A DNA stretch of 64,000 nucleotides from Metellina segmentata (Eukaryota > Arthropoda > Arachnida > Araneae > Tetragnathidae): NCBI GenBank assembly GCA_947359465.1, contig OX375874.1:93342172-93406171 (forward strand). The letters are read 5' to 3'. Below are positions 45,955-60,900 of this stretch, one piece after another; the first letter of the stretch is position 1; each line of letters begins with the position of its first letter. The position numbers and the translations under genes are program-made. Under the pieces are notes generated by a model. It worked only from the letters and a program-made list of their open reading frames with translations. It had not been told where the DNA came from and ran no database searches.

Positions 45955-48900
45955 GTAAGTAAAGCTTCACATTATCGCGACGAGTTGTGTCAATTGCATT
46001 CGTGTTGGAAGAAAACATTAGTCACGTTATTTCTCATGAACTCTTTTAAGTAAACATCTCTTATGTAATTCAGGAAATCCTGGTGAGGAAGGAGTGTTGT
46101 TGACAATGTTGTGATTTGTTGAAAATGTGTTTGTCTTTTTGAATTTGATTTCCTTTATGGAAGTGTTCAGATAGGAAAAGGGAAAATAAACAGAAAACAA
46201 ATGTTCTTACATTTATTCTTTTGATTGTATTATGAAGTATTTATTTCTTCTGTACACATAGACCCTTTGACTTGATGTGTGTAAATTTATTTCAATTTTC
46301 ATTTTGTGATTGCCTTAGAAAATAAGAATTATGAAATAATATATTTTTTCGTTTCTTAATGAACATCTTTTCTGATAGTTAACGGCATTTATTCTTGTTT
46401 TTATCGGTAGAGTTAATTTGTAAACAATATTTTTATTGATCTACTTTTAACTATCGAGTTTTGCCGACAAAGGAAAATAATGGAACTGTCGATACAATGA
46501 ACCTTATTTTGGAACATTTAGTTTCTTCTATGCTATTGCATTAATTTTCACACTGCTCAATACTTTCACTGTGCAAACTGAAAACAATACATTATGTGTA
46601 TTATAACATTTTTTTTATATTTATTGAATTAAATACTAATGCATGTTATTGCTTTCTGTATGTGCTATGTCTATTGATTTTTAAACACCGATTAACTGCA
46701 GAATTATATAATTTTCAAACATATCAATGAATGGCAGATAAAAAAGTTTTTATTCAGGTATTGGAACATTTTTGGAGTATTTCTTAATCTGTATATGAAT
46801 GGTTTTGAATTTCAAACAGTGACCTTCATTGATATTCCTAAATATAATTAGATATTTAGATACAAATTTATGGCATAACTATTTTAGAATTGTATATTTA
46901 TGCCATTAGAGCACCTTAACACAAATGTAATATGTATTTTGATTAAATTAGTTTTAATGCATTTTAATAAAATTGTAATTGTTTTATCAAATACCAAAGG
47001 TTATATTATCTTAAATTGAGTTTATATAACGATTACTAAAGTGGCATTGTATTACTTTGTTGATATTATTTAATAATTATTTTCTGCCTTTTATATTTGT
47101 AAAGAATTCCTTACGTTAAGTGTTATGAATTCTTCCCAAAAAAATAGTAGCCTTAAAAACCCATATACAATAAAAATTGTTATTTTTTTAAAGGTATGTC
47201 ATAAACATGTATCTTAAATATGAAAACTTTTTGTTGTGCCTTTTTGCAAATGAAAACATTTATCATACCACTACATTATAATTCTGAAATTTTTACTTTG
47301 TGAAAAGATGTGTAATTATTTTCAAATAATTACACTAAAGTCAGAAAATTACTATTGGGAATTTATTAATTCACTGTCTGCACAAAAGGGATATATTTAA
47401 TTTAATGCATTTCTAAAAAAAATAGAACCATCTGAATTTTTATTTTCTGTTCATGAAATTAAAAGTGTCCTCTGATTTTTTTTTTTTTGTGTATATTAAT
47501 GTTTATCATTGATTAATGTTTTTTTACTTTCTATATTGTTAACTTAAATGTCACACTTCAACAAACATATTATTCATTACAATTTCTGATTTACAGCTCA
47601 AACTGTGATTCCCTTGTCTCATTTGGTTGCTGTCACTCCATGTGACTGTCCTGGAAGCAAACGGACTAAGCCATTACAATGCCATTACTGCAGGTTTCTA
47701 GAACTTCGGTCCAGTCCTGCATCAGTGTTAATGCCCGATCATGCAAAGTTCATGAGATTGCATTTTACTGTGCCTTTTGGAAGACATCAGTGGAAATTGA
47801 AATCTCAAATATTTTGTCCTATTGAAAACACATGTTTAAAAAAGTGGATTGATTCCTTGCAAGATATATTAGCAGGTAAACAGGTTTACTAAGTGTATTC
47901 CGTTCCCACAAGGTTTGTTATATATATGTGAATTTAGAGTGATTTTAAGTAACATCACATACATCACTAGAGTTATAAATTTCTTGGCAATTATGTTTTG
48001 GAGAATATTCTTCAGAGAAATAATTAAGCATTTTCTTCTCTTGAAGGCACAAAAAAATAAAAAATAGCATGCGATATATTTTTAATTTATGAATAAATAT
48101 ACACAAGTAAAAACAAATCACAAATTAAAAAATTTCAAATAGTTCTTCAATTTGAAGTATAATCTAAATCAGCTAGCAGTTCTAATTTTCTGTTTTAATT
48201 TTCGGTTCAACTAAAAACATACCTTCCAATTTGTTATCAGTAATTTTGGTATCTGATTAAGTCATGCTTATATCAGTTAAGATGGAGGAATATTACTGTG
48301 TTTATATGAATATTTGAGGCAGTGAAATGCTGTATTGTTTTTTCTTGCATGTTAAATATTCAATTGACGAATATCTTAAAATTTCCCACTAGTTTGTCAT
48401 TTAAAATAGGATTTATTGTAAATTATAACTAAGTTCACATAATTTAACTTAGAAAAATTAAAATAACAAATATATTATGACTGTTCTCATCAGATTTATA
48501 TTAATTATTAATTTTTTGCTTTATTTTGATAAGTTTTGATTGTGATTAATATTTTCTAGAGAGCCTTGGTATTTTTTATATTTTTATTGCTGCATTTTAG
48601 CAAATTTATTTTAATCTCGGTACATTTTAGTATTTTGAATCTCGACAAATATACATAAGCATATTGATTCAGATACAAAATGTGGATCTCATATAGCTGA
48701 AGGTTTTAAATAATGAGATCTGTCTACAGGCTAAAATTTCCCACTAGTTTGTCATTTAAAATAAGATTTATTGTAAATTATAACTAAATTCACATAATTT
48801 AACTTAGAAAAATTAAAATAACAAATATATTATGATTGTTCTCATCAGATTTATATTAATTATTAATTTTTTGCTTTATTTTGATAAGTTTTGATTGTGA

Positions 48901-51900
48901 TTAATATTTTCTAGAGAGCCTTGATATTTTTATATTTTTATTGCTGTATTTTAGCAAATTTATTTTAATCTGGGTACATTTTAGTTTTTTGAATCTCAAC
49001 AAATATACATAAGTATATTGATTCAGATACAAAATGTGGATCTCATATTGCTGAAGGTTTTAAATTATGAGATCTGACTACAGGCTACTTCAAATTGTAG
49101 TTTTATCATTTTGCATCACTGATTTACTATTAAGTGCAGACCATAATTTCTCTTCCATCAACCTTACAGCTAATGATAAAATTAAATAATTGATTCAAAT
49201 GAGCATGTATATTTAAACCTGATTATATCAGAACTAATTTGGCAGCCTTCCAATTTCTTTGGAGCCAGACACTTCAATGAAATGAAAGAAGTCATCATCA
49301 TTTGCAAGATAAATGATAACATTTTCTTGTAGTTAATAGTGTAAAAACTTCTAAAGTGACTTTTTTCATAATTTCTGGGCAATTGAACATTTTTCTTTTA
49401 TGGCACAAAAAGAGCGAATTTGTGAACCACTTTTCTTTACTCTAGTACACTACAGGGGTGGTTACATTGAACACCTGGCATAAAACCGCATATCTTAGGC
49501 TCAGCCTGTTTGTAATGAGCCCACACATTCATTCTCGATGCACAAACATGTATGCCTTATCCCTGATTCCAATCGGGAACCTTTTGATCCAGAAGCCAGG
49601 ACTCTGACCTTATAAAAAAAATGACTGATAAAGGTGTGATAAACTGGTCTATAGCTATTTCAGTGGGGTTAAATGTACTAGGACCAAATAAACAAGAACC
49701 TTATATTATTTGTCACACTAGTGAATGATACTAGTGTTTCCCTAATGGAATGGAAGTGCTTAGTTGAGAAAGCAAAGAGCAATGCTGTTCAAAGGTAAAA
49801 TTTTAACTCAATTTTTTCTCATGTTTTTCTTGATCTTGTTGGAGGATATTTTGCTCCACTAAAATAGCTTTTGACCAGTTTTATCATTTTGTTTTTATCT
49901 TTATTTATCATTTAAAAAAAGTTTCTGCACCATTTGACAAATGCTTTTACCTTTAATTCAAATCTTTTATAAGCTTTATTATTTTTATCATCAAAGAAGT
50001 TGTATGGTATTAGAATCGTCAGAATCTAAATAGAATATTCCATGAGGATGAGAATACTTTCCAAACATTAAAATTTGGAGAATATATAAGAATTTTTTTA
50101 TAACCTCCATTTTCAGGAAATTGCAATTTATTGATTCAGAAATCAACTGTTTTACAGAAATTATTTATGCTTGTTAGTTTTTAATAAAAACCTTGACACA
50201 TTTAATTTATTACTAATGATACCACTGCTGTGGTGAAGTCTAAAGACACGTTAAGCAATATCTTAATATTTCCGCATATAGTCGTGGAGCTCACTCATTT
50301 AAGTTAATTGGTTGAAGATACATTACAAAAACGTTTTGAGTGAATACGAAATGACACACATTGTCAAAGAAATAAATTATTCACACTTCAAGCAAAGTTG
50401 TTGAAAAGAACAGTCAAAAAATAACGGAAATATTTTACTTTTTCATTATTTCTAATGTTGGACTTGGAAGCATACGTTTTTAAACTTGTGATATTTTTTC
50501 CCTTCAGGAGTTCTATTAAAAAATGTATTGCACATACCATTTTATTTTTATGCCTTTAAAAGAATTGAAAAAAAAAGTTTATAATGTAAATATTTTCCAG
50601 CTCTAAAATAAATATTTTTTAACTTTAAGTAATAATTAATACCATAATTTTTATCTTTTCTGCTCATTCATAGGTTATATTTCTGTGTTTCACTAACCTT
50701 TAAAAGTAATAATAGATATGGCGATGTGCTATTCATCAAATTGTGGTGTGTGGTGTTTTATGTTCGTAAAGAGATTTGAGTTCACAAATTTGTTCATTTA
50801 GTTTTCAATATATTTAGATTCTGTACTTGGTATGTCAGCATGGTAAAAATATGCTAATTGCAGACTCATGAATTTTGAACTAAAAACATTCATCAAAATA
50901 AATTTGTTTTAAAACATCAAATTTTCCAATTGCGACAAGAACTGAGTTTCATGTTTCTGTATTTAATTTTATAAAATAAATTTTGGTTCTGGTTTCATAC
51001 TTTTTGAATTCTTAGTTATTTAACTGTTTTTTTGTAACTGGTTGTTGAAATGTAATTCAGACTAAACAAATGTAGGATGATGTAAATATGATGCATTCAT
51101 TTAGATAACTAATGTTATAGTTTTTTGAGTTGAAGAAAGTGAAATTTTCAACTTTATTATTTGTAGATTTGAATCGCCCTAAACGTCTACTTATATTTGT
51201 TAATCCATATGGAGGGAAAAAGAAAGGAATTCAAATTTATGAGAAAAAAGTTTTACCTATTTTGCATTTAGCAGGCATAGAAGCTCATACTGTAGGTAAG
51301 ATACTTTTAAAATATTATCTGAAAAACAATAAATATACCTTTTATTATATTTACTTGAATGAAATTACTTAATGTCTTTATTTAATTATAATTAAATCTA
51401 ATAATTACTAAACTTAAATCTGGTAATCTAATTGTATGCTATGTTTATTTTTAAATTGAAATGAATATGCTCTTATAAAAAATATTGCTTAAAATTTAAG
51501 TCACATTTTTTTTATTCCTCAGTTACTCAGAGAGCAAACCATGCCAATGAAATGATTCAGGATATAGATATACATAAATATGATGGGTAAATTTTTAAAT
51601 GCTTATATAGATAGAATATTTATCTTTTTTTATATAGATTATGCATTTTAAATTAGAGTGAATGCTTGTTTAAATATGTTAGATGAGCAAATGTGTTAAA
51701 AATATTTTAAATTTGCAAATGTGAAGTTTTTCTTAAAATTTGTGTTGTGTATTTGGTTATTATCCTTGACCAATATTAGAATTTTATCGTTGTACTTTTG
51801 TTTTCTAACTGCAATAACTTTCCAATGAAGAATTCTTTCTGTTGTGTTTTTGTAAAAATGTTAAAATTTTAAAATATTTCTCCATATAGTATTGGTAAAT

Positions 51901-54900
51901 TATGTTTATTATTTCCCCCATTTTTTAAAATTCATAGATTATTTATCAAGAGTCAAGACCAAAAATATATACAACCTTTTCCAAGTACAATTATTAATTT
52001 GGCAAACTCTTGTATTTTTGAGTTGCACTTTTACACAAGCCTGACAATCAAACTCTTGGAATAAAATAAATTTTCAAACCTAATTTAATGACCAGAACTG
52101 AGAAAAACAGATTTGTTTGTTTTTAGTGGAACTATTTTATCTTTTCTTCCTACTTTATTTCTTACATAACACATGTACCATATTTTAATTTTATAAATAT
52201 GTGTATTGAAGTTATTTAGTCTTTGAAGTTTCCTATTCTTATTTACCACAATGGCATTACTAATATTCAAGTCTATTAAGTTGTGTTATTTCAAGATGCA
52301 GTAGAACTCCAATTATCCAGATCAATTGGGAATTTGAGACACCATTCGGTGATTAGACCATTCGGATAATTAAAGTATATCCAGACACCATTCGGATAAT
52401 TAAATATCCGGATTATCGAATAATTAAATATCCGAATTATCGAATAATTAAGTAACGAATAATTCACGATGAGAAGTTTATTTCTAAGTTTAAAAAAAAA
52501 AGCGATTTTTGCTTTAGTATGTAATGTAATTTAATGACTATGGAAATACTTTTGTTTACATTTTGTACTTGCTGTATTAAAATGCATCATTGCTTGAACA
52601 TATCGGTCAAAGTCAGTTGTTTCACTGTCTACTCGTTTCGTGCAGCCAAGTCTCTCATGCGCTTGAGGCGAGTAATTGTAGATGTTGCATTTGAGTTGCA
52701 AATACATACATTGTAGCCCGTTGTGTCAATACATTCAAACACCTTACTAGCTGAAGGTCCAGCATCTAGTTGAGTAACAATGTTGTCGTCATCTTCCAAG
52801 TCATCGATGAGTTCTTCTCTTGCACTTTGCATTAGATCATCGTCACTGTAAATTTGGAATCCAGGGTCAGAAGAATCAAACAAGTTACTCGCCTACGTCC
52901 TCTACAATGCACTTAGAACATCCAGGAATTTTCAATGTGATGTTTCATATGTCCTGAACTAACACTTCATCTTTGTTTTTATCATTCACCGAAAAGAAAC
53001 TTAAAATGCAGAGTTTGCTGATTTCCTTTTTCTCTAAGTGATCCAGATAATTGGCGATCCAGCTAACTCAAGTTCAGATAATTAGAGTTCTGTATTTTTA
53101 AAATTAAGTTTTGGCCATTTTCATACACACCAGCATAGCTGGAGACACTACCCGCCCATACCATTGGTGTTTTTAAAGATGCTGGCATTGATTTTGGTTG
53201 TTGCTAGTTTTTTTTTCTGTGATAAGACAGATGTTTTCTCCTTAGGCTATTGTAATTTCAGAGGAAGTTCGTAAGAGAAGAAAAATAAAGGCAATAAAAC
53301 TGGTTACATCCCTTTTAAGTGATATACATGTTGCTCCATAAACTTAGAAAAGATCTGTTCAAATTCTTTAACAATTTGTATGAGTACAAATGCATTTGAT
53401 TTTCTGGTGGAACAATTAGAAAAAAATAAGGTACCAGGGTACCTTAAGGTATGGGGCCGCAATAGCCGGATTGGAAGAGTAATGGATTATCAACCGGAGG
53501 TTTGAGAGTTTGAATCCAACCAAAGACCACTGTGGATAAAGGAGGCTGGTGCAAGTTAAATCTGTCGTGGCCTCAAATGTCCTCACTTTGGAGTGGTGTG
53601 GAAGTTAGGAGATAAGGGACCCCACAGGGTGCCATCTCAGGCTTGACCTCATTGGCCAACCGTGGTTTAAAATTACCTGGTGTTGTCCACGAATCTTTCC
53701 CGTTGGGATTGATCGCGGACAGTCGTCAATTGCCTGCTGTGTTGCTCCAGTACGATGTTAATTGAAATACTTACCTACAAGGATACTATGAGAAATGTAT
53801 TCCTCCAAAGCAAATGGTCTCTATACAGTTACAAAAATTTTTGGAAATAAAACAAGAAATGCATTTATTGCTATAAGAACAATGATAGGAATGAGGTAGA
53901 AGTTAAAAATGAACCAATGGGTAACCAGAAGGACATGTAGGATAAGGAAGGCTCACCAATGATTTAGGACAACATTCTGCCACGCTATTTGTCGAGTTCA
54001 ACGCCTGCTGCATTTCCTTTCAATTCTTCCGTTTGCATCTGGGGCTTGCAGTACCACTCACTCCAGTTTTGCCAGTGTGTGTGTGTAAAAATGACCTTAC
54101 ACCATGAGACAGTGTGGAGTTTTGAATTGAAAGTCGGTTTTCCAAATTTTTCTACCTACAAATAACAAATTAAATACCCAAGTGTAATAAAGTGCCTTCA
54201 TCTTTAGACCTGTGTATTTGACTTGTTTTCTGTGTTGCATATTTTAACTGTTGACTCATTTTTTTTATTTTAGTATTATTTGTGTTGGTGGAGATGGAAT
54301 GTTTAGTGAGATTTTAAACAGTGTTTTGCTGAAGACTCAGAAAGAAAAAAGCATCGATGTGAATGATATTTTTAACACACTGATGATTCCTAGGATTCCT
54401 CTAGGAATTATTCCTGCGGGGTCCACAAATGCAGCTGTGAATTGTATTACTGGATCTTCAGATCCTCTATCTTCTACACTTCTAATTGTTATGGGTAATA
54501 ATTACCTTTGATTCATTTTGTCAGTGAATACTTTACATTATGAATTGTTCCATGGCATCGGACGTTTCAATAAAAATGCAATACTTTTTGTAGGTAACTA
54601 TACTGGGATTGATGTGTGCGGAGTATACAGCGCTGGTCGCCTTCTCCGTTATGCTGTGACATTTGTATCGTATGGTTACTTTGGTGATATTATTCGTGAT
54701 AGTGAAAAGTTCAGGTGGATGGGACCAAAACGATATGATTATGCTGGTATGTAAACTTGTATTTAATTGACCTCACACTCTCTACATGGCGAATATCCCA
54801 TCAAAAAGTTTTGCATTTAAATTTATAGTGAAGGAAATTTAGTATTTCACTTATGGTTTTGTATACCTGATGCTACCTCTAATATTATAAAAGGAAGTGT

Positions 54901-57900
54901 TTGTTTGTTGCTTGAACGGAAAGTCCTGATGGCACTTACAGTAATGGGATTTGTCACACAGGTAGTCCAAATTTTTTGCAATTTTAGGGTCGCGGTGAAT
55001 TTTAAAATGAATGTAATGAAATTTAATCATTATTGAATGCAACAGCAAAAAGAGATCACAAGTTCGAAATTTATTGTTTTCGCTTCGATTTTGCTCGGAG
55101 GATTGATTTTCCAGCCAGACGATAAAAAAAAAATCTTTTAACTGGAGTCACTTAGTTCTTTTTCTATCCCCTAGACCGTTAAGGATAGAATAAAAATTTA
55201 AACGTGTTTGAAATCCGCGGAAAATTTCACTTTAGATTGATACCTAAATAAATGATTTCCTTTAAATAAATTGTTTTTAAATTGAATATATCTTTTATAT
55301 TTTCGCAAGAGATTGTGATGTCACATGAAGTTCGCTTTCCGAAAATAAACAAACAGATTGCATCTTCTGCCCTTCACGTTAAAAAAAAAAAGAAACAGAT
55401 TACATTTCCTGCCCTATTCCATTTCAGCAAATGAGAGCAAAAAAATAAAAACCTTTTGACTGGGATTGTTGAGTTCTTTTTCGTAAAAAAAAGTAACTTT
55501 TTTAGTAAAATCGGAATCATTATAGACAGATTGAAAATTTCAACAGATTTGAAATCTGCGGAAAATTTTACACCAGATTAATATCTTACACCACGGCAAT
55601 GCCGGGCTAGCCATGCAATGACTAGTGCTAGGTGAAAAGGTGTATCATCAATGTATCCAATTTAAATATTTTTTAAATTTCGATTCAAAGCGTATTTGAT
55701 TGTATTTCTAATTAAAAATGTACTAAAACCGATAAATTGTGCTTAAAATATGTATAAATGGAGATTTTATTTTAAAAATAGCAAAATTTCTTAAGAAATA
55801 GAATTTTGTTTCATTGTACAGATGCAGAAAGAAATCAAACCACCTCTCTTTATTCACACATTATCTTTAAACTGATAAGCAGTATATTAACTCATAATTA
55901 TTTGTATACTGTTCCCATTTGATATAAGTTAGACCCCAGGTGTAGAATTATATTCAGTGATCTGCAACACAACTCCAAGCAACTGCAATTGTTCTGAAGG
56001 CATTTTGTCCAAATTTTGAAAGCTGCAGTAAAATAAAAATAAAATCACACATAAAACACAGTTATCCACAATATATGTGTTACTTATTTGTAATAAAACA
56101 TCAAAATTAATTAACTTACTCTATTTAAAACCAAGACATATTTTCAGAATTTGCTATGCCATCGATAACTTTTGAAGTTAAATATTTTGTCATCAACACA
56201 TAAGATGTGTTATGTATAAAGTGTTTGTTTCAATTTGGGGTGGTGTAGGAATGTTGTTCCATAGGTTGAAGAAAAAAGGTGTAGCAAGTAGCGTGATTTG
56301 AACTGCAGAACATCCCAACTTATAATTTTTTTAAAATGCCCAAAATTTTGATAAAATTAAGGAAAAATTGTTCTCAAAGACTTTTTTTTATTAATGTTGC
56401 GTCGTAATATATAATTAAATATAATATTAACTAGATTTATTAATGTTAGGTTTGTATAAATTTTTTACATATTCATATATTTCTTGTCAATTTATGCAAT
56501 GCTATTAATTGTGTAGTTTTTGATAAAACAAAGTAATATTTAAATTAGATGAGTTAAGACTAAGTCTAATATTTTTAATGTCTTATTATAGGTTTCAAAA
56601 AAATTATGTGTCGTAAACTGTATGAAGGAGAGCTGCAATTGCAAGTTGATGTTCCTACGAATTCATCCTTACGTAAAAAAGACAGATGTTGTGTTAAGTA
56701 TGCATCTCATTCTTTAGTGAAGAAATGTTTTATATATATTTAGCACTTTTGATTAAAAATTTACTTTATATATTTTGAACTGATCTTTAAATGAGTATTT
56801 GAATCTAGAATGATTTGTTAAATTTAGGGTTTTGAATATTAACAATTCAAAAATATCAGCTCTGCCTTACATAACTTTCACATAAACAACTGACAAATTT
56901 GCATGTAAAATATGTCAATTTCAAGAGATGATGTGTCGTAGCAAAGGAATAAATTTGTCTGTACATCAAAATAACGGTTATTGTATTTGATGAGGTTGCA
57001 TATTATTTATGCTATTGTTAATCTGATTACTTCTCAATATGGTCAAAAGATGAATATTTATTGACTGAAATATTTTTCATTCAAAAGTGCATTTTTTGGC
57101 AATCAAATTTTCTGTACATCAAAAAAAGTTTGTTTACAATATCCTTATTAGATAAAGGTAAATTTGGAATTTAAGGCTTTGGTTTTAGAATGGATATTAT
57201 TTTGTTTTATGGTCTAAAATTTCAGAAAATCGATTAATTTTGCAATTTTTGAATTTGAATACGAATTTAAAATTTTACATTACAAATAGTTTATAAATGG
57301 TAATGTTTTTTTCACACATAATTGTATCCATTCCGGGATTTAAAAAATTGTTAAAATATATTGATTTACTCAGTTACATGTATACACAAACAATGCATTC
57401 TGTAATTTTAGCAAAACTACATTTTGAAATTTTATATCATTGCCATTTTAAAGTGTTCTACAAATTTTTTTTATAAAATTGAATATTTTACTTTATGTTG
57501 GATTGGGATGTTCCTTATTCTTAAATTCTTTCAGTTGTGAAACTTGTTTGAAGGCTTCTCTGCTTCCCACAGAAGATACAGAACATTCTAGAAAAAAAAT
57601 AAGTAAGAAGCTTTTCCTCACACTTTATTAATGCTTATGATTGCTCATATTTTTATCTATTTAATTTTTTTAGTAAAAATCTCATTATAGAACTAACTTG
57701 AAAATTAACTTAATTTTTATCTATACAGTTTACCAAGTCTTCACATATGTACGACCTGCATTCATGTGGAATAAATTGCATGCATTAGAATGTTCTCATT
57801 TTTCCTTTAACAAGCAATGCATTGTTTTGTTTGTAAATGCCCATCACTATTTCCTGACAAGCTTATTCTCGAAACAAGAACTATCTTCACTCACTTACCA

Positions 57901-60900
57901 TCAGTCAATATATCAGATAAATTCTCTAATTCAAGGATTTTTTTTGTCTGAATTATGGAATAAGTTTTGGGGAACTTTGCTGAGATATAAAACAAAGTTG
58001 CATGTCTTTTTCAAATTGTTTTGACTCAGTGCTCCTTTTCAGACAATTTGTATCAGCTCCCCCTCTGGAAAACTCTTAACTAATGATACATTTTGAATGT
58101 CACTGTGCTTATAATTTTTAGATGTCAAAAAAATATTTGTTGGTGTGTGTAATCTTAGAATTTTAAAAAGCTAATCTATAATTATAAAAGGAAGTATTTG
58201 TCTGTTTTCCCTCTGCCTGCAAAGTCCTTACGAATCTGGCACTTTCAGTAATGGACTTGGGCAAACAGACAGTCCAAATTTTTTGTAATTTTTGGGTCAC
58301 GGTGAATTTTAAAATTCAATCTAGAACATTTTTAAATGAATTTAATGAAATTTAATTATTATTGAATGCAACTGCATAAAAGATCACAGATTCTAAATTT
58401 ATTTATTTCGTTTCTGGATTCTGTTTTGATTTCACACTGAGGAATGATTTTCCAGCAGACTATTAAAAACAAATAATCTTTTAACTGGAGTTACTTAGTT
58501 CTTTTTTCTATCTCCTAAACCATTAAAAATAGAGTAAAAATTTCAATGGATTTGAAATCCGTGGAGAATTTTACGTTACATCGATAACTAAAAATATGAT
58601 TTTCTTTAAATAAATAATTTTTAAATTGAATGTATCTTTTATATTTTCACAAGAGATTCGGGCTAGCCACGCAGTGGCTAGTTTGGAAATAAAACAACCT
58701 AGAACTGAAATTCCAAAACTATTTATTGACAGGAAATAACAGAAATAAATTGCACTTAAACTCATAAGATTGCTTACTATTAGTAATTAATTTCAATCAT
58801 TAAAATAATCACAAATCCATACAGATTAGCAATCACTACGAAATATCATGGTTTCAAACCGATCAGTTGTAACTTTATTGGCGTTTTGCTATGTAATTAT
58901 AGTGACAGTGCACAGAAATGAGTGTATGTTCAAGTGCACAAGTATTTGCTTACTGCATTTTTAGGCAATTTTTTTTCAACATCTTGTAGCCCAATTTTGG
59001 CTTCTCGTCCCCTGTTTCTCCTTGCCCCCCCCCCAAATATTTCTTCAGTGCCCACAAAGGGGTTGTCTACACCTACTTTGAGAAGCTAGAGTGATCACTT
59101 TTCCTTTGAAACAATGAGGTTTTGAGAGTAAAATTCATGCTTACTAACCAGTTTTGAATGATTTTCTTTCAGAATGGTTATCTGTGAGAGGAAGATTCAT
59201 AGCAGTTAATGCTGCTATAATGAGCTGTGCCTGCTGCAAGTCATCCAAAGGAATGTCTCCATCTCAACACTTGGGAAATGGTTACTGTGATGTAATAGTC
59301 GTGTCTTCCTGTTCTAGGTTAAATTATCTACGTTATCTTTTACGAACATCATATCACCATGATGACCCAGTAAGTCTTTTAACATAGCTCTACAGTTTCT
59401 TACTAAAATGTATGCAGTTTTGGATGTGATGCAAAACACTTAAACTGAAGGAAGTTCTTTGCTAATCGTTTTCTTTTATTACAGTTTGACTTAAACTTTG
59501 TCCAAGTTTATCGAGTGAAAGAGTTCAGGTTCAATCCCTTCGTCACAGATGACAAAACTCCTGCTACTGGTTGTGTAGGGATCCAAGAAAACTGGCAAGA
59601 GCTATGCACTAGTATTTGGAACTGTGATGGAGAAATGATAACAGAACCTTCCATAACTGCAAAGTAAGATTTGATAGTTACATATGAGTGTTGGACCTGT
59701 GCACTGCTGGCTAAAAAGCAATGACTAACTGAAGTCTGCAAGTACCAAACAGCACTGAATTTAGATTATAAATTTCAATTTGTCTTGTTAAAACCAGAGA
59801 TGCCAACTTCTACGGAAGTGAATCAGGAACTACGGATTATGGAATCTGTGATTTTTTTTCTACAAAAAAAATCAATTCTATTTATTTTTGACAACACATC
59901 AATTAGTTTACTTGTTTCTTAATTTTTTTATTGTTATTATATTTTTGTTTTGATAAATGTGAGAGAGTGCTTAAATTTAATTATTAAATGTTTTTATGAA
60001 CAAAAATTTCAATTTTTAGTAATGTGATATAATTTTTTCATACACAATTATTGGTTCTATATGTGTGTTTTCATGTATAATATACCTTACTAGTTATAAA
60101 TAATATAATGTGTTGGGTATATGTTTCAAATTTGTAATGAAATATTTGATTTATTGATTTGTGTTATTAAAGCCAATTTCTTAAATTTTTACTTAACTAC
60201 TGAAAAATTCTCAAAACTACAGATTTTTTCCCCCCTGTTGGTACTATTGAAAACTTCCACTGCAGGTTGTCATCTCTGTTAAAACTATGAAGATTTAAGT
60301 AATTTAATAATTTTCTTTTCCAGTAAAACCATTCTAAATAAAATTCCTCAAAATCCTTTCCCTTCAAGAGCATAATTTAAAGCCCTAAAAAGCAATCTTG
60401 ATCAAAATTAAAACCTAAATATAACCTTCCTTTTTTTGTGATCACAATTTATCCTTAAAATCTAAATCTATCTGTCCTGTCCACTCATTTATCATTTTTG
60501 GCCTTAAACAATACTTATAGGGAAAATGTCACTGTTAGAATCATAAAGACAAAATTGTGATCTTAAAGAAAGTTCATCTTTTCCTCTCTATTAACTAAAT
60601 GTGACATGAATTGAAACCATGACCTGATACATTTATAGTCTTCCTGACAAGAAATATAGTTTGACTTTCTAGTCAGTATTAAACTCCTGTTGTATTGGAA
60701 TAAGCAGAGCAATCAAAATGAAATGGAAGAAGTAGATTTCAGATATGATCTATGCATTTCCATGTAGACTGATAATTTAATAATAATACTCTTTTATTTT
60801 AAAAATATTTTCATCAGAGAACACTTTAAACTAGGGAATATTGGTAATACGAGACCCTAATAAAAATAACTGGATATCAGTTGATCAACAAAACTTCTGT

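Noticed and set aside
54855..55048. Minus-strand frames shared at 17238-17423 and 54851-55048
   Set aside because: They resemble each other only because both lie across the Helitron-like repeat.
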